From positions 34,345-98,344 of the forward strand of contig JAVBPM010000002.1 in the NCBI GenBank assembly GCA_031549605.1: a DNA stretch of 64,000 nt, written 5' to 3'. The first letter of the stretch is position 1, and every line of letters starts with the position of its first letter. Made by a program: the position numbers and the translations under genes. Source of the DNA: WRAI01 sp031549605 (lineage in GTDB: Bacteria > Bacillota > Clostridia > Oscillospirales > UBA929). Positions 45,149 through 54,701 of the stretch are shown here, one piece after another. The notes under the pieces were generated by a model, which saw nothing but the letters and a program-made list of their open reading frames with translations, made no database searches and was not told the DNA's origin.

Positions 45149-45181
45149 AAATAAAATCACCTCAACAATATTTATGACCAC

Positions 45182-45210
45182 ATTATATCATGATATTACA
45201 AAATTATCAA
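45182..45210 (-). promoter_or_regulatory. Promoter of the ATPase-phosphorylase pair
   Basis: TTGATA, a 17-nt spacer, and a perfect TATAAT on the minus strand. A 12-bp palindrome ATATCATGATAT (45185-45196) overlaps the -10 box and may be an operator. Confidence 0.75.
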
Positions 45211-45370
45211 CGACTTTTGCAGAGTTATTTACAATAATTATAATGACATTTGGCTGATTGTAGACAATTCCACATTTACCTGCCGAAAAAGATTTCACAA
45301 TCTGAAAATAAGTGAATGATGGATTCCTATGTAAGGAGTGGGCGATAACCCAAACTCCTCTTGGCAAAAA

Positions 45371-45604
45371 TTAGCGGACATTTTCTCGCATCTTTGCCTC
45401 TTTATATCGATTGTGCAAAAGCAGATCCTTTGATAGCTCAAACAAGCTCTCTCCGCCTGATAAAAACACGCCAACTTTATATTTCTGGCTGTGATAATTA
45501 TCGTATAGCGGCTGAAGCTGTGATTTGATACTCTGATCCTCTTTTTCTGCTTTTGAAAGCCAAACACTCACCAATCGATTTTTATCATCCACATTTATTT
45601 CCAA
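45371..45604 (-). CDS. Small conserved mobile-element protein
   Basis: 77 residues starting at a TTG with TGGAGGTCAGCTT upstream. MEINVDDKNRLVSVWLSKAEKEDQSIKSQL and YKVGVFLSGGESLFELSKDLLLHNR resemble a small protein that recurs beside mobilization genes of clostridial transposons and plasmids. It is soluble and alpha/beta. Function is unknown. Confidence 0.65.
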   Translation of the reverse strand: MEINVDDKNRLVSVWLSKAEKEDQSIKSQLQPLYDNYHSQKYKVGVFLSGGESLFELSKDLLLHNRYKEAKMRENVR

Positions 45605-45733
45605 AAGCTGACCTCCATTTATTTCTATTAACTTTATTGTTGTCTTTCGGCTGGTAAATTATTCTTTTTCAGTTTGTGGAATATTAATATCTGCGTCTAC
45701 TATAGCTTCTACTATTGGTATAGGTTCGTTAAG

Positions 45734-46090
45734 TCAAGCAGATTCTTTTACGGTTTTACTCATCTCCATTTCGATAGTTTGATAAATGGCTGTTCCATAG
45801 TCGGTAAAGGCATACCAGCTTGTCCGGTCATATTTGACCCTGTTAAAATTTCCTTTGAGAAGTACACCTTTTTTGACCAGTAAATCAATCGCTCCACGGA
45901 TTTTATTGGGTGAGAGGTAATAAAACACCTCACTCATTTCACGAACGCTGTCATATAACCAATACCGACCTTCATAATAGTTTTTGCCGTCTTTTTCGTT
46001 TTGCCTGGCCCAGTACCAGAAGTTTTGTGCGATAATCGCTGCCGGTACACCGTACTGTGCGGCAAAATCAGTGTTAAAATAGTGTTGCAT
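45734..46090 (-). CDS. Winged-helix protein resembling the N-terminus of RepA-type replication initiators
   Basis: 118 residues: FNTDFAAQYGVPAAIIAQNFWYWARQN, NYYEGRYWLYDSVREMSEVFYYLSPNKIRGAIDLLVKKGVLLKGNFNRVKYDRTSWYA. This is the pattern of the N-terminal winged helix of plasmid replication initiators and related phage/element proteins. Here only that domain is present, so it may be a regulator or a remnant initiator. It lies 9 nt downstream of the relaxase gene. Confidence 0.65.
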   Translation of the reverse strand: MQHYFNTDFAAQYGVPAAIIAQNFWYWARQNEKDGKNYYEGRYWLYDSVREMSEVFYYLSPNKIRGAIDLLVKKGVLLKGNFNRVKYDRTSWYAFTDYGTAIYQTIEMEMSKTVKESA

Positions 46091-46099
46091 ATCATTCTC

Positions 46100-47125
46100 C
46101 TATCTTTCGTGTTGATTTTCATTTTTATTTTTCATTTGATTTATCAGCTTTTCTCTCTGCTCATACGGGATTCGGCTGATAAGTGATTCTTGACTACGGC
46201 ACTGACGGCGTAGCTTGTCGGAACGCTCACGCTCTTCGTGCAGCATCTTTTTTATATCGTTCATTTGCGACTGTAACTGCGAAACTGTATAACCCGCCGA
46301 CTGCTCGCCTCGTTCCTCGGCTTTGTTAATACGCTGCTCTGTATCTGCTTCCTTTTTCTCTAAATCCTTGATATAGCTGTCAACTTCTTTGACTTTTGCG
46401 GTAAAATATTGCGCTCGTGGCAACCATTCATGCAGAATTTTTACCGCAGCTTCACGCTTTTTGGCGTTCCCGATAACACCGATGTCATTGATGGCTGACT
46501 CTACAGCTTCAATCTGTTTATCAAGCCTTTCAGCCTGTTTGAACAGCGATTGCGGAATATGCTTGCGTTTTGTAATCATAGACGAAATTCCACGCTCCAG
46601 CTCCGGCCAGCGTGCAGACATAACATTATGAAATTCCGTCTGCCACTTGGAAAGCTGTGCCTGATTGCCTAAAATCGCTTTGGCGGACAGGCTTTTACCG
46701 TTCTTGCCGTCAACTATCGGGCAGAAAACAAGGTGCATATGCGGCGTTTTCTCGTCCATATGAACCGCTGCGGCAATAATATTTTCTCTACCTATTTTCG
46801 ATTCTACAAATGAGAGCGCACGTTCAAAATATTCATGCTGTTGTTCAACGGGTAAAGCGTTCATAAACTCCGGGCTGGCGGTAATAAGCGTTTCAACCAT
46901 AACTGTGGAATCTTTACGGGTACGGCATTTTGCCGCCGCAATCATCCGCTTGGCCTCACGCAGATAGGTTTGCTTGGGCAAGATGAGGTGGTAGTTTTCT
47001 TCTTTTCGGCTGGTATCAATATCTGGATTGCTTTTGTATGCTTCTTTTTTACGCTCGTTATGAGCATAGCTGGCAGTCACTCCACCGGACTTTTTCTTTT
47101 GAAATCTAAGAATTGCATATGGCAT
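46100..47125 (-). CDS. MobV-family relaxase (Pre/Mob)
   Basis: 341 residues from the ATG after AAAGGAGGAAAAAATCT. The N-terminus PYAILRFQKKKSGGVTASYAHNERKK matches MobM-like relaxases. The metal-binding motif HMDEKTPHMHLVF (HxDExxPHxH, about residues 126-135) is intact. The C-terminal third is a coiled coil rich in Glu, Lys and Arg. It nicks its cognate oriT, found at 47358-47391, to start conjugative mobilization with a helper element. Confidence 0.92.
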   Translation of the reverse strand: MPYAILRFQKKKSGGVTASYAHNERKKEAYKSNPDIDTSRKEENYHLILPKQTYLREAKRMIAAAKCRTRKDSTVMVETLITASPEFMNALPVEQQHEYFERALSFVESKIGRENIIAAAVHMDEKTPHMHLVFCPIVDGKNGKSLSAKAILGNQAQLSKWQTEFHNVMSARWPELERGISSMITKRKHIPQSLFKQAERLDKQIEAVESAINDIGVIGNAKKREAAVKILHEWLPRAQYFTAKVKEVDSYIKDLEKKEADTEQRINKAEERGEQSAGYTVSQLQSQMNDIKKMLHEERERSDKLRRQCRSQESLISRIPYEQREKLINQMKNKNENQHER

Positions 47126-47357
47126 AGATTTTTTCCTCCTTTGAATCGTTGTTTTCATAGAATAATTGTGTTAAAATAAGAACGCATTTAGAGAATGCTC
47201 GATTTATTGCCTACGGCAAAGAACACCTAATCCGGCTTTTGAAATCAACGATTATTTACTCACTCCCGTTCGTAAATAATCGCAGCTTTCCCGCTACTCA
47301 AACCACCCTTGCCTGACCGGCAAGACTGATTTTCGCATCGATCGCCGAAAAGGGTGT

Positions 47358-47391
47358 AACACACTACACTTTGCGGGGCAAAGTTGTGTGG
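47358..47391 (-). other. Predicted origin of transfer (oriT), pMV158/MobM type
   Basis: On the minus strand a perfect hairpin ACTTTGC-CCC-GCAAAGT (47368-47384) is followed by GTAGTGTG/TTACAC. In pMV158 the oriT has the same layout, a hairpin followed by TAGTGTG/TTA at the nick. The predicted nick is between 47360 and 47359. It sits 235 bp upstream of the mobV-type gene. Confidence 0.75.
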
Positions 47392-48042
47392 CAGCCGTTC
47401 CTTCTGCACTCCCTTTAAGCGGCGATTTCAACTGTGAATTTGATTGTTCAAACAGTCAAATTTATGTGCCGCTTTCTTTTTCAGCAGGTCTCTTTACCAG
47501 CCGAAAAAGAACAGACCTCTCCCTTGGAAAACATCTGCTTTTTGCCGCTTTACCCGAATCGGTTTCCAGCGCTTCCTCTGGAAGCGCATACAGCCTGTCC
47601 TGCTCGACAGGTGTGCCGTATTCCATCATTGGTGCGCTCGCTGCCTTACGGCATGTCGTGGCGCATTTTTCTTGATGGTAATCCGTTCGGACGGTCATTC
47701 AGTTTTCAAAGTGCTATCGAGCATCACTCGCTTTCTATTTCGATTTTTATGAATTGTATTTGCTGTTCTCCGTGTTACGGAGCTATGTTCAAAACACTCG
47801 CTGAAAATAAAAAACCGCTGCGAGGACATAACAAAACAGACAAGGAGCATTCTTCCTCATCCATAACTATTGTTATGTAATCGCAACGGCTGGTAGTTAA
47901 GCAGTCATCGCTATTCAATTAACGTATAGGTCACTGCAAAGCAAACCAATACAAATAGCATTATAGCGAATATTTGTTCTCTTGTCAATAGGCAAACTTA
48001 ATATTATTGCCAGTTTTTTAGAAATTTATTCATAGACATAAA
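47392..48042. other. Region without a convincing gene
   Basis: About 650 bp between oriT and the restriction operon. Several open frames occur on both strands (for example minus 47462-47698, 78 codons, and plus 47434-47880) but none has a good ribosome site or a recognisable product. A small palindrome CATAAC-TATT-GTTATG lies at 47860-47875. The sequence may hold the rest of the transfer origin, a promoter for the relaxase gene, or decayed genes. Confidence 0.5.
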
Positions 48043-48074
48043 ATATGGCCTGATTATTGCTAATCAAGCCATAT
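48043..48074 (-). terminator. Terminator-like hairpin after hsdR
   Basis: Stem ATATGGC..TGATTA / TAATCA..GCCATAT with one mismatch, followed on the minus strand by TTTTATG. A weak intrinsic terminator. Confidence 0.55.
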
Positions 48075-48079
48075 AGCTA

Positions 48080-51058
48080 TTATTGTCTTAACCTCTCATA
48101 AACATATCCTACGAGCAAATCTTTAACTGTGTCGCCAAACTTCTCGTCATCAAGTACTTTTTCGCAAAACTCTTTATTTTGCATCATTCGGTCAACTACA
48201 ACTCCCATAAAAGCATCATTGAACGGAAATTTAAAATGTTCCTTTGAATTGTTTTTTGCCTGCGCCCTAAGGTTATCGTCCTTTTCCATGTCAGCCACAA
48301 ATTGCTCAAGCACTTTGTCCATGTCGCCAAACTCTGTACCAAACACTTCATTAAGCTTTTCAATCAATTCCGAAAGCAAAGACTTTTCTTCATCCTTTTT
48401 TGGCTTTCCGGCATGCTTGCTATTGGGCAAAGAATTACCTTGCTCCAGAGTAATCGACCCTTCAAAAACTTTTTGAACTCTATAATATTGCAAAAAGACT
48501 TCATCATCAAGGTCAATCCGCTCAATATTATCCTTTGGCAATTTTCGGAGTAAGCATTTTGCATAGGCATAAAATTTGTGCATATCCGCATCATCCAAAC
48601 GGACTATATTGCTCACAAACGAATATGTTCTGACAAATTTGATGAGCGTTGACTTGAACTCATCTTGTTCCTCGGCAGTTTTGCCTTTAAATCTGTCAAC
48701 GGCAGGGTCGATATAACTGTTAAGCAAGCCAAAATCCAAATTAGTTTGCTTTTTGTTTGTCTTGAAAAACACTGTTGAAAAGTTTTCTACCTCAGTATCC
48801 CAATAAACCCTGAACTCATCCAATTTAAATTTAAGTTCATATACAATGTTGGGATCGGTAGTTTCTTCAATAGTGCTTTCTTCATAATATGGTGCGAATG
48901 ATGCCCTTATTTCTTCCGCTGTATTGACAAAATCAAGCACAAAAGTATCTTCTTTACCAAAACAAGTACGATTTAACCTTGATAATGTCTGCACAGCTTT
49001 TACGCCATGTAATTTTTTATCCACAAACATTGTGTGCAATAACGGCTCGTCAAAGCCTGTTTGATACTTCTCTGCAACCAACAGCACTTGATATTCGCCG
49101 CTTGAAAACTTTTTAGGAAGCTCGGTTTCTTTAATTTTGTTAATCCCATATTCGGTGTATTCTTCTCCACTGTCAGCTACGACACCCGAAAAAGCTACAA
49201 GGATACCCAGTTCTTTTCCGTACCCCATCTTTTTGATATATTTCTGAAACTCAAAGTAATAGCGTACAGCGTGTAACCGAGAACCGGTAACAACCATGGC
49301 TTTGGCTTTACCGCCGATTTTTGCTTTGGTAACCGTGCGAAAATGCTCAACCATGATTTGTGTTTTTTGCGCCAAGTTATGCGGATGCAAGCTCAAAAAC
49401 TTGCCGAGCGCTTTATTTGCTCTGCTTTTTTCATATCTCGGATCATCGGCAATCGTCTTGCCTACCTTGAAATAAGTTTCATAAGCCATATAGTTTTTCA
49501 AAACATCAAGAATAAAGCCTTCTTCAATTGCTTGCCGCATACTGTAAACATGAAAAGCCTTCGGTGTTCCGTCCGGTGACATTGTGCCAAACGTCTCCAT
49601 AGTTTTAGCTTTAGGTGTTGCGGTAAAAGCAAAGAAAGACAAATTTTGTAGCCTGCCATGGGTAGACATTTCCCTTGCAATTTCATCTTCACTGTCAGAT
49701 GTAACTTTTTCTTCAGCAGCTTCATTATCTGCAATTTTTTGCAACTTTTCATCTTCTGATAGTCCAGCGTATTCGTCACCGATAATTTCTTTTAATTTTC
49801 GGCTGGCTTCTCCTGTCTGAGATGAATGTGCTTCATCAACAATAACGGCAAATCGTTTTCCGCTCAAATCTTTGACCTTTTCTACGATAAACGGAAATTT
49901 TTGCAAAGTAGTAATTATAATCTTCTTACCAGTATTCAGTGCGGTTGCAAGTTGCGTGGAATTATTATCAATTTTCACAACCACTCCTTCAACGTGCTCA
50001 AATTGATAGATGGTATCTTGTAATTGCTTATCAAGCACAAGTCTGTCTGTGATTACAATAACGCTATTGAAAATGATTTTATCATCATTACCGTGAAGGT
50101 TTTGCAAGTGATGAGCCAGCCATGAAATGGAGTTTGACTTTCCGCTTCCGGCACTATGTTGAATTAGATAATTGCTGCCTGTTCCGTTTTTCTGAACTTC
50201 TGCTACCAATTTTCGCACAGAATCAAGCTGATGATAACGGGGGAAAATAAGAGTTTCTTTTGTTTCCCCTTTATCATCAGTCTTAGATTGCAAATGTATA
50301 AAACGATGCAAAATATCCAGTAGACTGTCTTTCTGCAAAACTTCATTCCACAAATACGATGTACGGTAATTACCATCACCAATAGGGTTGCCTTTACCGC
50401 CATTATTTCCTTTATTGAACGGCAGAAAGTATGTATCTGCTCCGGCGAGCTTAGTTGTCATATACACCTCATCGGTGTCAACAGCAAAATGAACAAGACA
50501 GCGTGACTTAAAGCCGAGCAGAAGATCTCTCGGATCACGGTCATATTTATATTGCCGTTTAGCGTTTTCTACGGTTTGACCTGTAATAGCGTTTTTAAGC
50601 TCCAGCGTGGAAACCGGCAGTCCGTTTATAAAAAGCACGACATCAAGGGAGTTTTCATTTTTCAGACTGTAATGAACCTGACGGGTGACAGACAGAATGT
50701 TTTTATTGTAATTTTCGGCATCGGTTTGATTCATGGTGCTTGCAGGCTGAAAAAAACACATCGCAAACTTTGCGGGAGCGTCAACAACGCCTTTTCTCAG
50801 CACATGAAGCATACCGTATGTATCAAGGTCTTTATATAGCTTTTTCAAAAAATTCTCTCTAACGGCATCGCCATGCTTGGCACAGAGCTTGTCCCACTCT
50901 TTGGGCTGGCTGGTTTGCATAAAGGTGAAAAGTTGCTTTGTGTCAACGGCATATTGACGATTAAAATCAGCTGGATCGCCTTTGATATAGCCACCGTTTT
51001 GTATCAGGCTATATTCAATCTCGTTCTCAAAAGTAATTTCTTTGGTTTTGATAGGCAT
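48080..51058 (-). CDS. hsdR: Type I restriction enzyme, HsdR subunit
   Basis: 992 residues from the ATG after GGGAGGGAACGCATA. N-terminal PD-(D/E)xK nuclease: LDVVLFINGLPVSTLELKN (about residue 138). The translocase has Walker A HSAGSGKSNSISW (about 299), the DEAH box VDEAHSSQTGEA (about 411), AFTATPKAKTMETFG, and helicase motif VAEKYQTGFDEP. It translocates DNA and cleaves unmodified targets in complex with HsdM and HsdS. Its start overlaps the hsdS stop by one nt (TAATG). No disruption is visible, so it should be active. Confidence 0.93.
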   Translation of the reverse strand: MPIKTKEITFENEIEYSLIQNGGYIKGDPADFNRQYAVDTKQLFTFMQTSQPKEWDKLCAKHGDAVRENFLKKLYKDLDTYGMLHVLRKGVVDAPAKFAMCFFQPASTMNQTDAENYNKNILSVTRQVHYSLKNENSLDVVLFINGLPVSTLELKNAITGQTVENAKRQYKYDRDPRDLLLGFKSRCLVHFAVDTDEVYMTTKLAGADTYFLPFNKGNNGGKGNPIGDGNYRTSYLWNEVLQKDSLLDILHRFIHLQSKTDDKGETKETLIFPRYHQLDSVRKLVAEVQKNGTGSNYLIQHSAGSGKSNSISWLAHHLQNLHGNDDKIIFNSVIVITDRLVLDKQLQDTIYQFEHVEGVVVKIDNNSTQLATALNTGKKIIITTLQKFPFIVEKVKDLSGKRFAVIVDEAHSSQTGEASRKLKEIIGDEYAGLSEDEKLQKIADNEAAEEKVTSDSEDEIAREMSTHGRLQNLSFFAFTATPKAKTMETFGTMSPDGTPKAFHVYSMRQAIEEGFILDVLKNYMAYETYFKVGKTIADDPRYEKSRANKALGKFLSLHPHNLAQKTQIMVEHFRTVTKAKIGGKAKAMVVTGSRLHAVRYYFEFQKYIKKMGYGKELGILVAFSGVVADSGEEYTEYGINKIKETELPKKFSSGEYQVLLVAEKYQTGFDEPLLHTMFVDKKLHGVKAVQTLSRLNRTCFGKEDTFVLDFVNTAEEIRASFAPYYEESTIEETTDPNIVYELKFKLDEFRVYWDTEVENFSTVFFKTNKKQTNLDFGLLNSYIDPAVDRFKGKTAEEQDEFKSTLIKFVRTYSFVSNIVRLDDADMHKFYAYAKCLLRKLPKDNIERIDLDDEVFLQYYRVQKVFEGSITLEQGNSLPNSKHAGKPKKDEEKSLLSELIEKLNEVFGTEFGDMDKVLEQFVADMEKDDNLRAQAKNNSKEHFKFPFNDAFMGVVVDRMMQNKEFCEKVLDDEKFGDTVKDLLVGYVYERLRQ

Positions 51059-52995
51059 TATGCGTTCCCTCCCTTTGTGGATTTTCCATAACCGACGGGA
51101 ATTATATTGTTGGCTCTCATCCAAACGAGTGCTGCCATCCATCTATCACTTCGGATTTTGACTTTGTTTTCGTGCCAGTTATTTAGAACCTCAGCAACAA
51201 TTTGATCATCTGTGGGAGTAGTATTATTATTAATCAGAAAGTCGTTCCATGCGCCGTAGAGCGTTGCAACGATTTCGCATTGTTCGGTAGTGGCGCTCTT
51301 AAAAATATTAATAATTGAAGTGATGTTTTCTTTCTGCTGGTCATCAAAATATCGATCATAATAGGTCAGATAATCATTTGATTTTTCAAGTTTTCTATAT
51401 TTATATCCAAATCCATCTTTATAGCAATCGAACCATTTAGCTTTTTTTAACTGAGCATCAATTGACCGCAAACCATTAGAGTCATATGGCCCTGCGGCAT
51501 GGCGAACATATTTTGAACCCAAATCCGACTCAGCACAATATTCACTCAAAAACAGCAATTTTTCAAGTTTAACATGACCCATGGTCGGTTCATCGCAAAG
51601 TTCATTTAGAATGTGCGCAGCCAAAACACGACGTTTAAAATGTAAATTAGCGGTTGCGGTTTTACCTTCAACAGCTTCGGTTTTCGATTCAATCATAATT
51701 TTCCCGGTTACCGCTTCACTGATAACGCTTTGACGGTATTCTTTGAGTTTTTCAATTTGAGATTGGATATCGGAGATAAGGGTATCATAATTGGCAGTTT
51801 GGGTATCAAGATAATCTGCAATTAGCTTTTGTTCTGAAAAAGTCGGCATTGTTATGTATGAATTTGCAACACTTTCAAGATTAAATTTAGCAGCTGCTGT
51901 TCCTCCACCAGCTTTAACTAATTGAATATAGTTGAAGTAGTGAGGGGAAATCATATTATAAACCAACCATTTTGAATTAATTCTTTTTTTATCTAATTTT
52001 ATTAATCCCAAGCTTACGAATATGTCAAATGGTACGCCACGATCAACCACAATTGATATCCCGAGTGTGCCTATACGAGTAAACAGAACATCACCTATCT
52101 CTACGGGAGCGTGCTTAGACAATTCAACGTGTGTCTCGTGTGAAATATATTTGGTATCTGAAAAATCCAAATATCCTAATGAAACATCTTTAATTGATAA
52201 GAACGGAATCCCCTCGTCTATGTATTCAGGAGTTTGGTGCGTCCCATCAGTTATCAGTTCTGATAACCTTTTTAATGCAATAACTTCCCACCCCTCCGGT
52301 ATCTCACCAATCCATTCAATACCACTGTCCTTCATTTTAGAGTTTTTATCAAGCCCTTTTGTCACCGTTTCGCTAATAATAGCCTGACGTTTTTCTTTCA
52401 GCAGGTCAATAAGTTTTTGTTTGTCGTATATAAAGGTGTCGATTGCGGTAGTTTTTTTATCAAGGAAGTCTACAATTTTTATTTGTATTTCATCGTTAGG
52501 CAACGGCTGTATAAAATTGCTCAAATCGGCACTGGATAATTCTAAAAACGTAGTGCCACGTCCTAACATATTTAAAGCTTCGCTCATAATTGAGAGATAA
52601 TAATAAGTATATTTTTCATTGATAATAGTTTTCTTAACAAGCGCTTTACACCCTTGGTTGGTACATAATTCGTTTTTTGTAATAGCGATTGCGCCAATCG
52701 GAGCACGATTTGACACAATAATGCTTTCAACAGGAACAATGGATGTTCCACACGAATTGAGTCCATTTTCGGTTATGGTTCTTTTGGATGTTTTGATGTA
52801 AATATCTTCTGTTTTATAGTCAGCAGGAGTAATCCACATAATATTTCCATCCCAATATGTTTCCTCCGAACTACTCGGTGTAGCGCCATTTACAACTGCA
52901 AATAGATATTTAAGTTTTATACTTTCCCAACCTTTCGGAATCTCCCCAATCCACTCAATACCACTATCCTTATACTTCGAATACCGTTTCATCAT
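51058..52995 (-). CDS. hsdS: Type I restriction specificity subunit HsdS with C-terminal extension
   Basis: 645 residues, about 200 longer than a usual HsdS. Two target-recognition domains each start with a near-identical block (KDSGIEWIGEIPKGWE and KDSGIEWIGEIPEGWE) and end with a coiled-coil spacer (KLIDLLKEKRQAIISETVTKGL; QIEKLKEYRQSVISEAVTGKI). From about residue 445 an extra domain follows: AAHILNELCDEPTMGHVKLEKLLFLSEYC, HAAGPYDSNGLRSID, then ALVWMRANNIIPVGYGKS. The KLEKLLFLSEY...GPY pattern recalls the Panacea/SocA-like (DUF4065) fold, which occurs in antitoxins. The duplicated blocks could allow domain swapping. Confidence 0.88.
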   Translation of the reverse strand: MMKRYSKYKDSGIEWIGEIPKGWESIKLKYLFAVVNGATPSSSEETYWDGNIMWITPADYKTEDIYIKTSKRTITENGLNSCGTSIVPVESIIVSNRAPIGAIAITKNELCTNQGCKALVKKTIINEKYTYYYLSIMSEALNMLGRGTTFLELSSADLSNFIQPLPNDEIQIKIVDFLDKKTTAIDTFIYDKQKLIDLLKEKRQAIISETVTKGLDKNSKMKDSGIEWIGEIPEGWEVIALKRLSELITDGTHQTPEYIDEGIPFLSIKDVSLGYLDFSDTKYISHETHVELSKHAPVEIGDVLFTRIGTLGISIVVDRGVPFDIFVSLGLIKLDKKRINSKWLVYNMISPHYFNYIQLVKAGGGTAAAKFNLESVANSYITMPTFSEQKLIADYLDTQTANYDTLISDIQSQIEKLKEYRQSVISEAVTGKIMIESKTEAVEGKTATANLHFKRRVLAAHILNELCDEPTMGHVKLEKLLFLSEYCAESDLGSKYVRHAAGPYDSNGLRSIDAQLKKAKWFDCYKDGFGYKYRKLEKSNDYLTYYDRYFDDQQKENITSIINIFKSATTEQCEIVATLYGAWNDFLINNNTTPTDDQIVAEVLNNWHENKVKIRSDRWMAALVWMRANNIIPVGYGKSTKGGNA

Positions 52996-54701
52996 CCCAA
53001 CACCTCCGCAAGCTCTTTTGAAATTTTTTCTTCAAGGGTCTTAATTTCAGCCATTATTTCTTCGCTGGAGCGCAAAGGGGTAAAATTATAAAAATGCCGT
53101 GTGAATGGTATTTCATAACCAACCTTGGTTTTGCTTTCATCAATCCATGCATCGGGAACATGAGGCAGCACTTCACGCTTAAAATATTCGTGTATATCTT
53201 CTTTAAGCGGCACAGTTTCGGTATCTCGTAAACTGCTATCTGCTTTTTGATTTCCCTTTTTATCGGCTTCCGGTTTGCCGTTTTCATCCAAAAGCGGACG
53301 TTCAACTGTGATTTTGTAATATCCAAAATCGGAATTATCAAAATCCTTATAATTTTCATCTGGTTCAAACATTGAATATAGATTTACAATGGTTTGACGG
53401 TTCTGCTCGCTTATCAAATTGCGTTTATTGCCTTGTGATTTTCTCATTTTCTCAAAGAATGATACACCATTCACAAGCCGGATTGTTCCTTTTCTCCGAT
53501 CGGTCTTACGGTTGGTTAAAATCCAAACATATGTAGAAATGCCTGTGTTGTAAAAAAGCTGATCGGGCAGGGCGATAATGGCTTCAAGCAAATCATTCTC
53601 AATAATCCATTTTCTTATTTCACTTTCACCGCTCCCCGCATCGCCTGTAAACAGGGGAGAGCCGTTTAAAACGATACCAATACGACTGCCACCGTCTTTC
53701 GGAGCAGTCATTTTTGAAATCATATGTTGCAAAAACAAAAGAGAACCGTCAGAAATCCGGGGAGTACCAGCACCAAACCTGCCGTTAAACCCTTCGTTTT
53801 CAGCCTCATCTTTAATAACTCGCTCAACCTTTTTCCATTCCACGCCAAACGGCGGGTTCGAGAGCTCGTAATCAAACTTCTGATTTTTAAATCCATCCTC
53901 GGAAAAACTGTTGCCAAGCACAATTTCACTGTTTGTATTGCCCTTCAAAATCATATCAGCTTTACAAGTCGCATAAGTTTCAGGATTTAATTCCTGTCCA
54001 AACGGAATAATTGAAATTTTCGTATTCATGGCAGTCAGTTTATTCTGGGCAACAGAGAGCATCCCGCCCGTACCGCAGGCAGGATCGTAAATTGTTTTTA
54101 CTTTACCGTCCTGCATCATTTCGTCCATATCAGGATCGAGCAGGAGTTCTACCATCAGTTCAATAACTTCTCTGGGTGTGAAATGCTCTCCGGCAGTTTC
54201 GTTTGACTGCTCCGAGAATCGACGAATCAATTCCTCAAACATATAACCCATCTCAAGGTTATCGACTGTGCTGCTGTCCAAATCCAATTCAGCAAATTTG
54301 CTTACGATAAGGTAAAGCAGATTTGCTTTTTTTAATCTCTCTATTACAGTGAAAATATCAAAGTTATCCATGATATCTTTAACATCATCAGAAAAACCGT
54401 TTATGTAATCTCTGAAGTTAGTAGAAATGGAGTTACTGTCATCAAGTAGTTTGTGAAAATCGTATTGACTGATATTGTAATAGTCATGTCCGGTTAAACG
54501 CTTAAATACAGGAGTTTTATTGCTAACGGTCAAAGTCTTATTCATTTCAAGGATTTTTTCTTTTGAAGGGGCAAGCACACAATCAAAACGGCGCAGCACA
54601 GTAAATGGTAAAACCACCTTACCGTATTCGCTCTGCTTAAAATCGCCTCTTAATAAATCAGCTACACTCCAAATAAAATTGGCTTTGTCATTAAAGTTCA
54701 T
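52992..54701 (-). CDS. hsdM: Type I restriction-modification methyltransferase HsdM
   Basis: 569 residues. The HsdM N-terminal domain (FIWSVADLLRGDFKQSEYGKVVLPFTVLRRFDCVL) precedes the N6-adenine methyltransferase: EHFTPREVIELMVELLL, SAM motif DPACGTGGMLSVA, and catalytic motif ELSNPPFGVEW (NPPF). It overlaps hsdS by ATGA and the antitoxin-like gene by one nt (TAATG). Together with HsdS it methylates the host's own sites. Confidence 0.93.
   Translation of the reverse strand: MNFNDKANFIWSVADLLRGDFKQSEYGKVVLPFTVLRRFDCVLAPSKEKILEMNKTLTVSNKTPVFKRLTGHDYYNISQYDFHKLLDDSNSISTNFRDYINGFSDDVKDIMDNFDIFTVIERLKKANLLYLIVSKFAELDLDSSTVDNLEMGYMFEELIRRFSEQSNETAGEHFTPREVIELMVELLLDPDMDEMMQDGKVKTIYDPACGTGGMLSVAQNKLTAMNTKISIIPFGQELNPETYATCKADMILKGNTNSEIVLGNSFSEDGFKNQKFDYELSNPPFGVEWKKVERVIKDEAENEGFNGRFGAGTPRISDGSLLFLQHMISKMTAPKDGGSRIGIVLNGSPLFTGDAGSGESEIRKWIIENDLLEAIIALPDQLFYNTGISTYVWILTNRKTDRRKGTIRLVNGVSFFEKMRKSQGNKRNLISEQNRQTIVNLYSMFEPDENYKDFDNSDFGYYKITVERPLLDENGKPEADKKGNQKADSSLRDTETVPLKEDIHEYFKREVLPHVPDAWIDESKTKVGYEIPFTRHFYNFTPLRSSEEIMAEIKTLEEKISKELAEVLG

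Noticed and set aside
45295..45567. 90-codon frame overlapping the small mobile-element gene
   Set aside because: The other frame (45371-45604) has a good ribosome site and matches a recurrent mobilization-region protein.
47434..47880. Plus-strand 148-codon frame between oriT and hsdR
   Set aside because: No ribosome site, unusual Cys/Ser/Phe-rich composition and no recognisable family. Overlapping frames in other phases are equally open.
51058..52995. Invertible hsdS phase-variation locus
   Set aside because: The duplicated blocks at the start of each recognition domain are direct, not inverted, and there is no second silent hsdS gene or dedicated invertase nearby.
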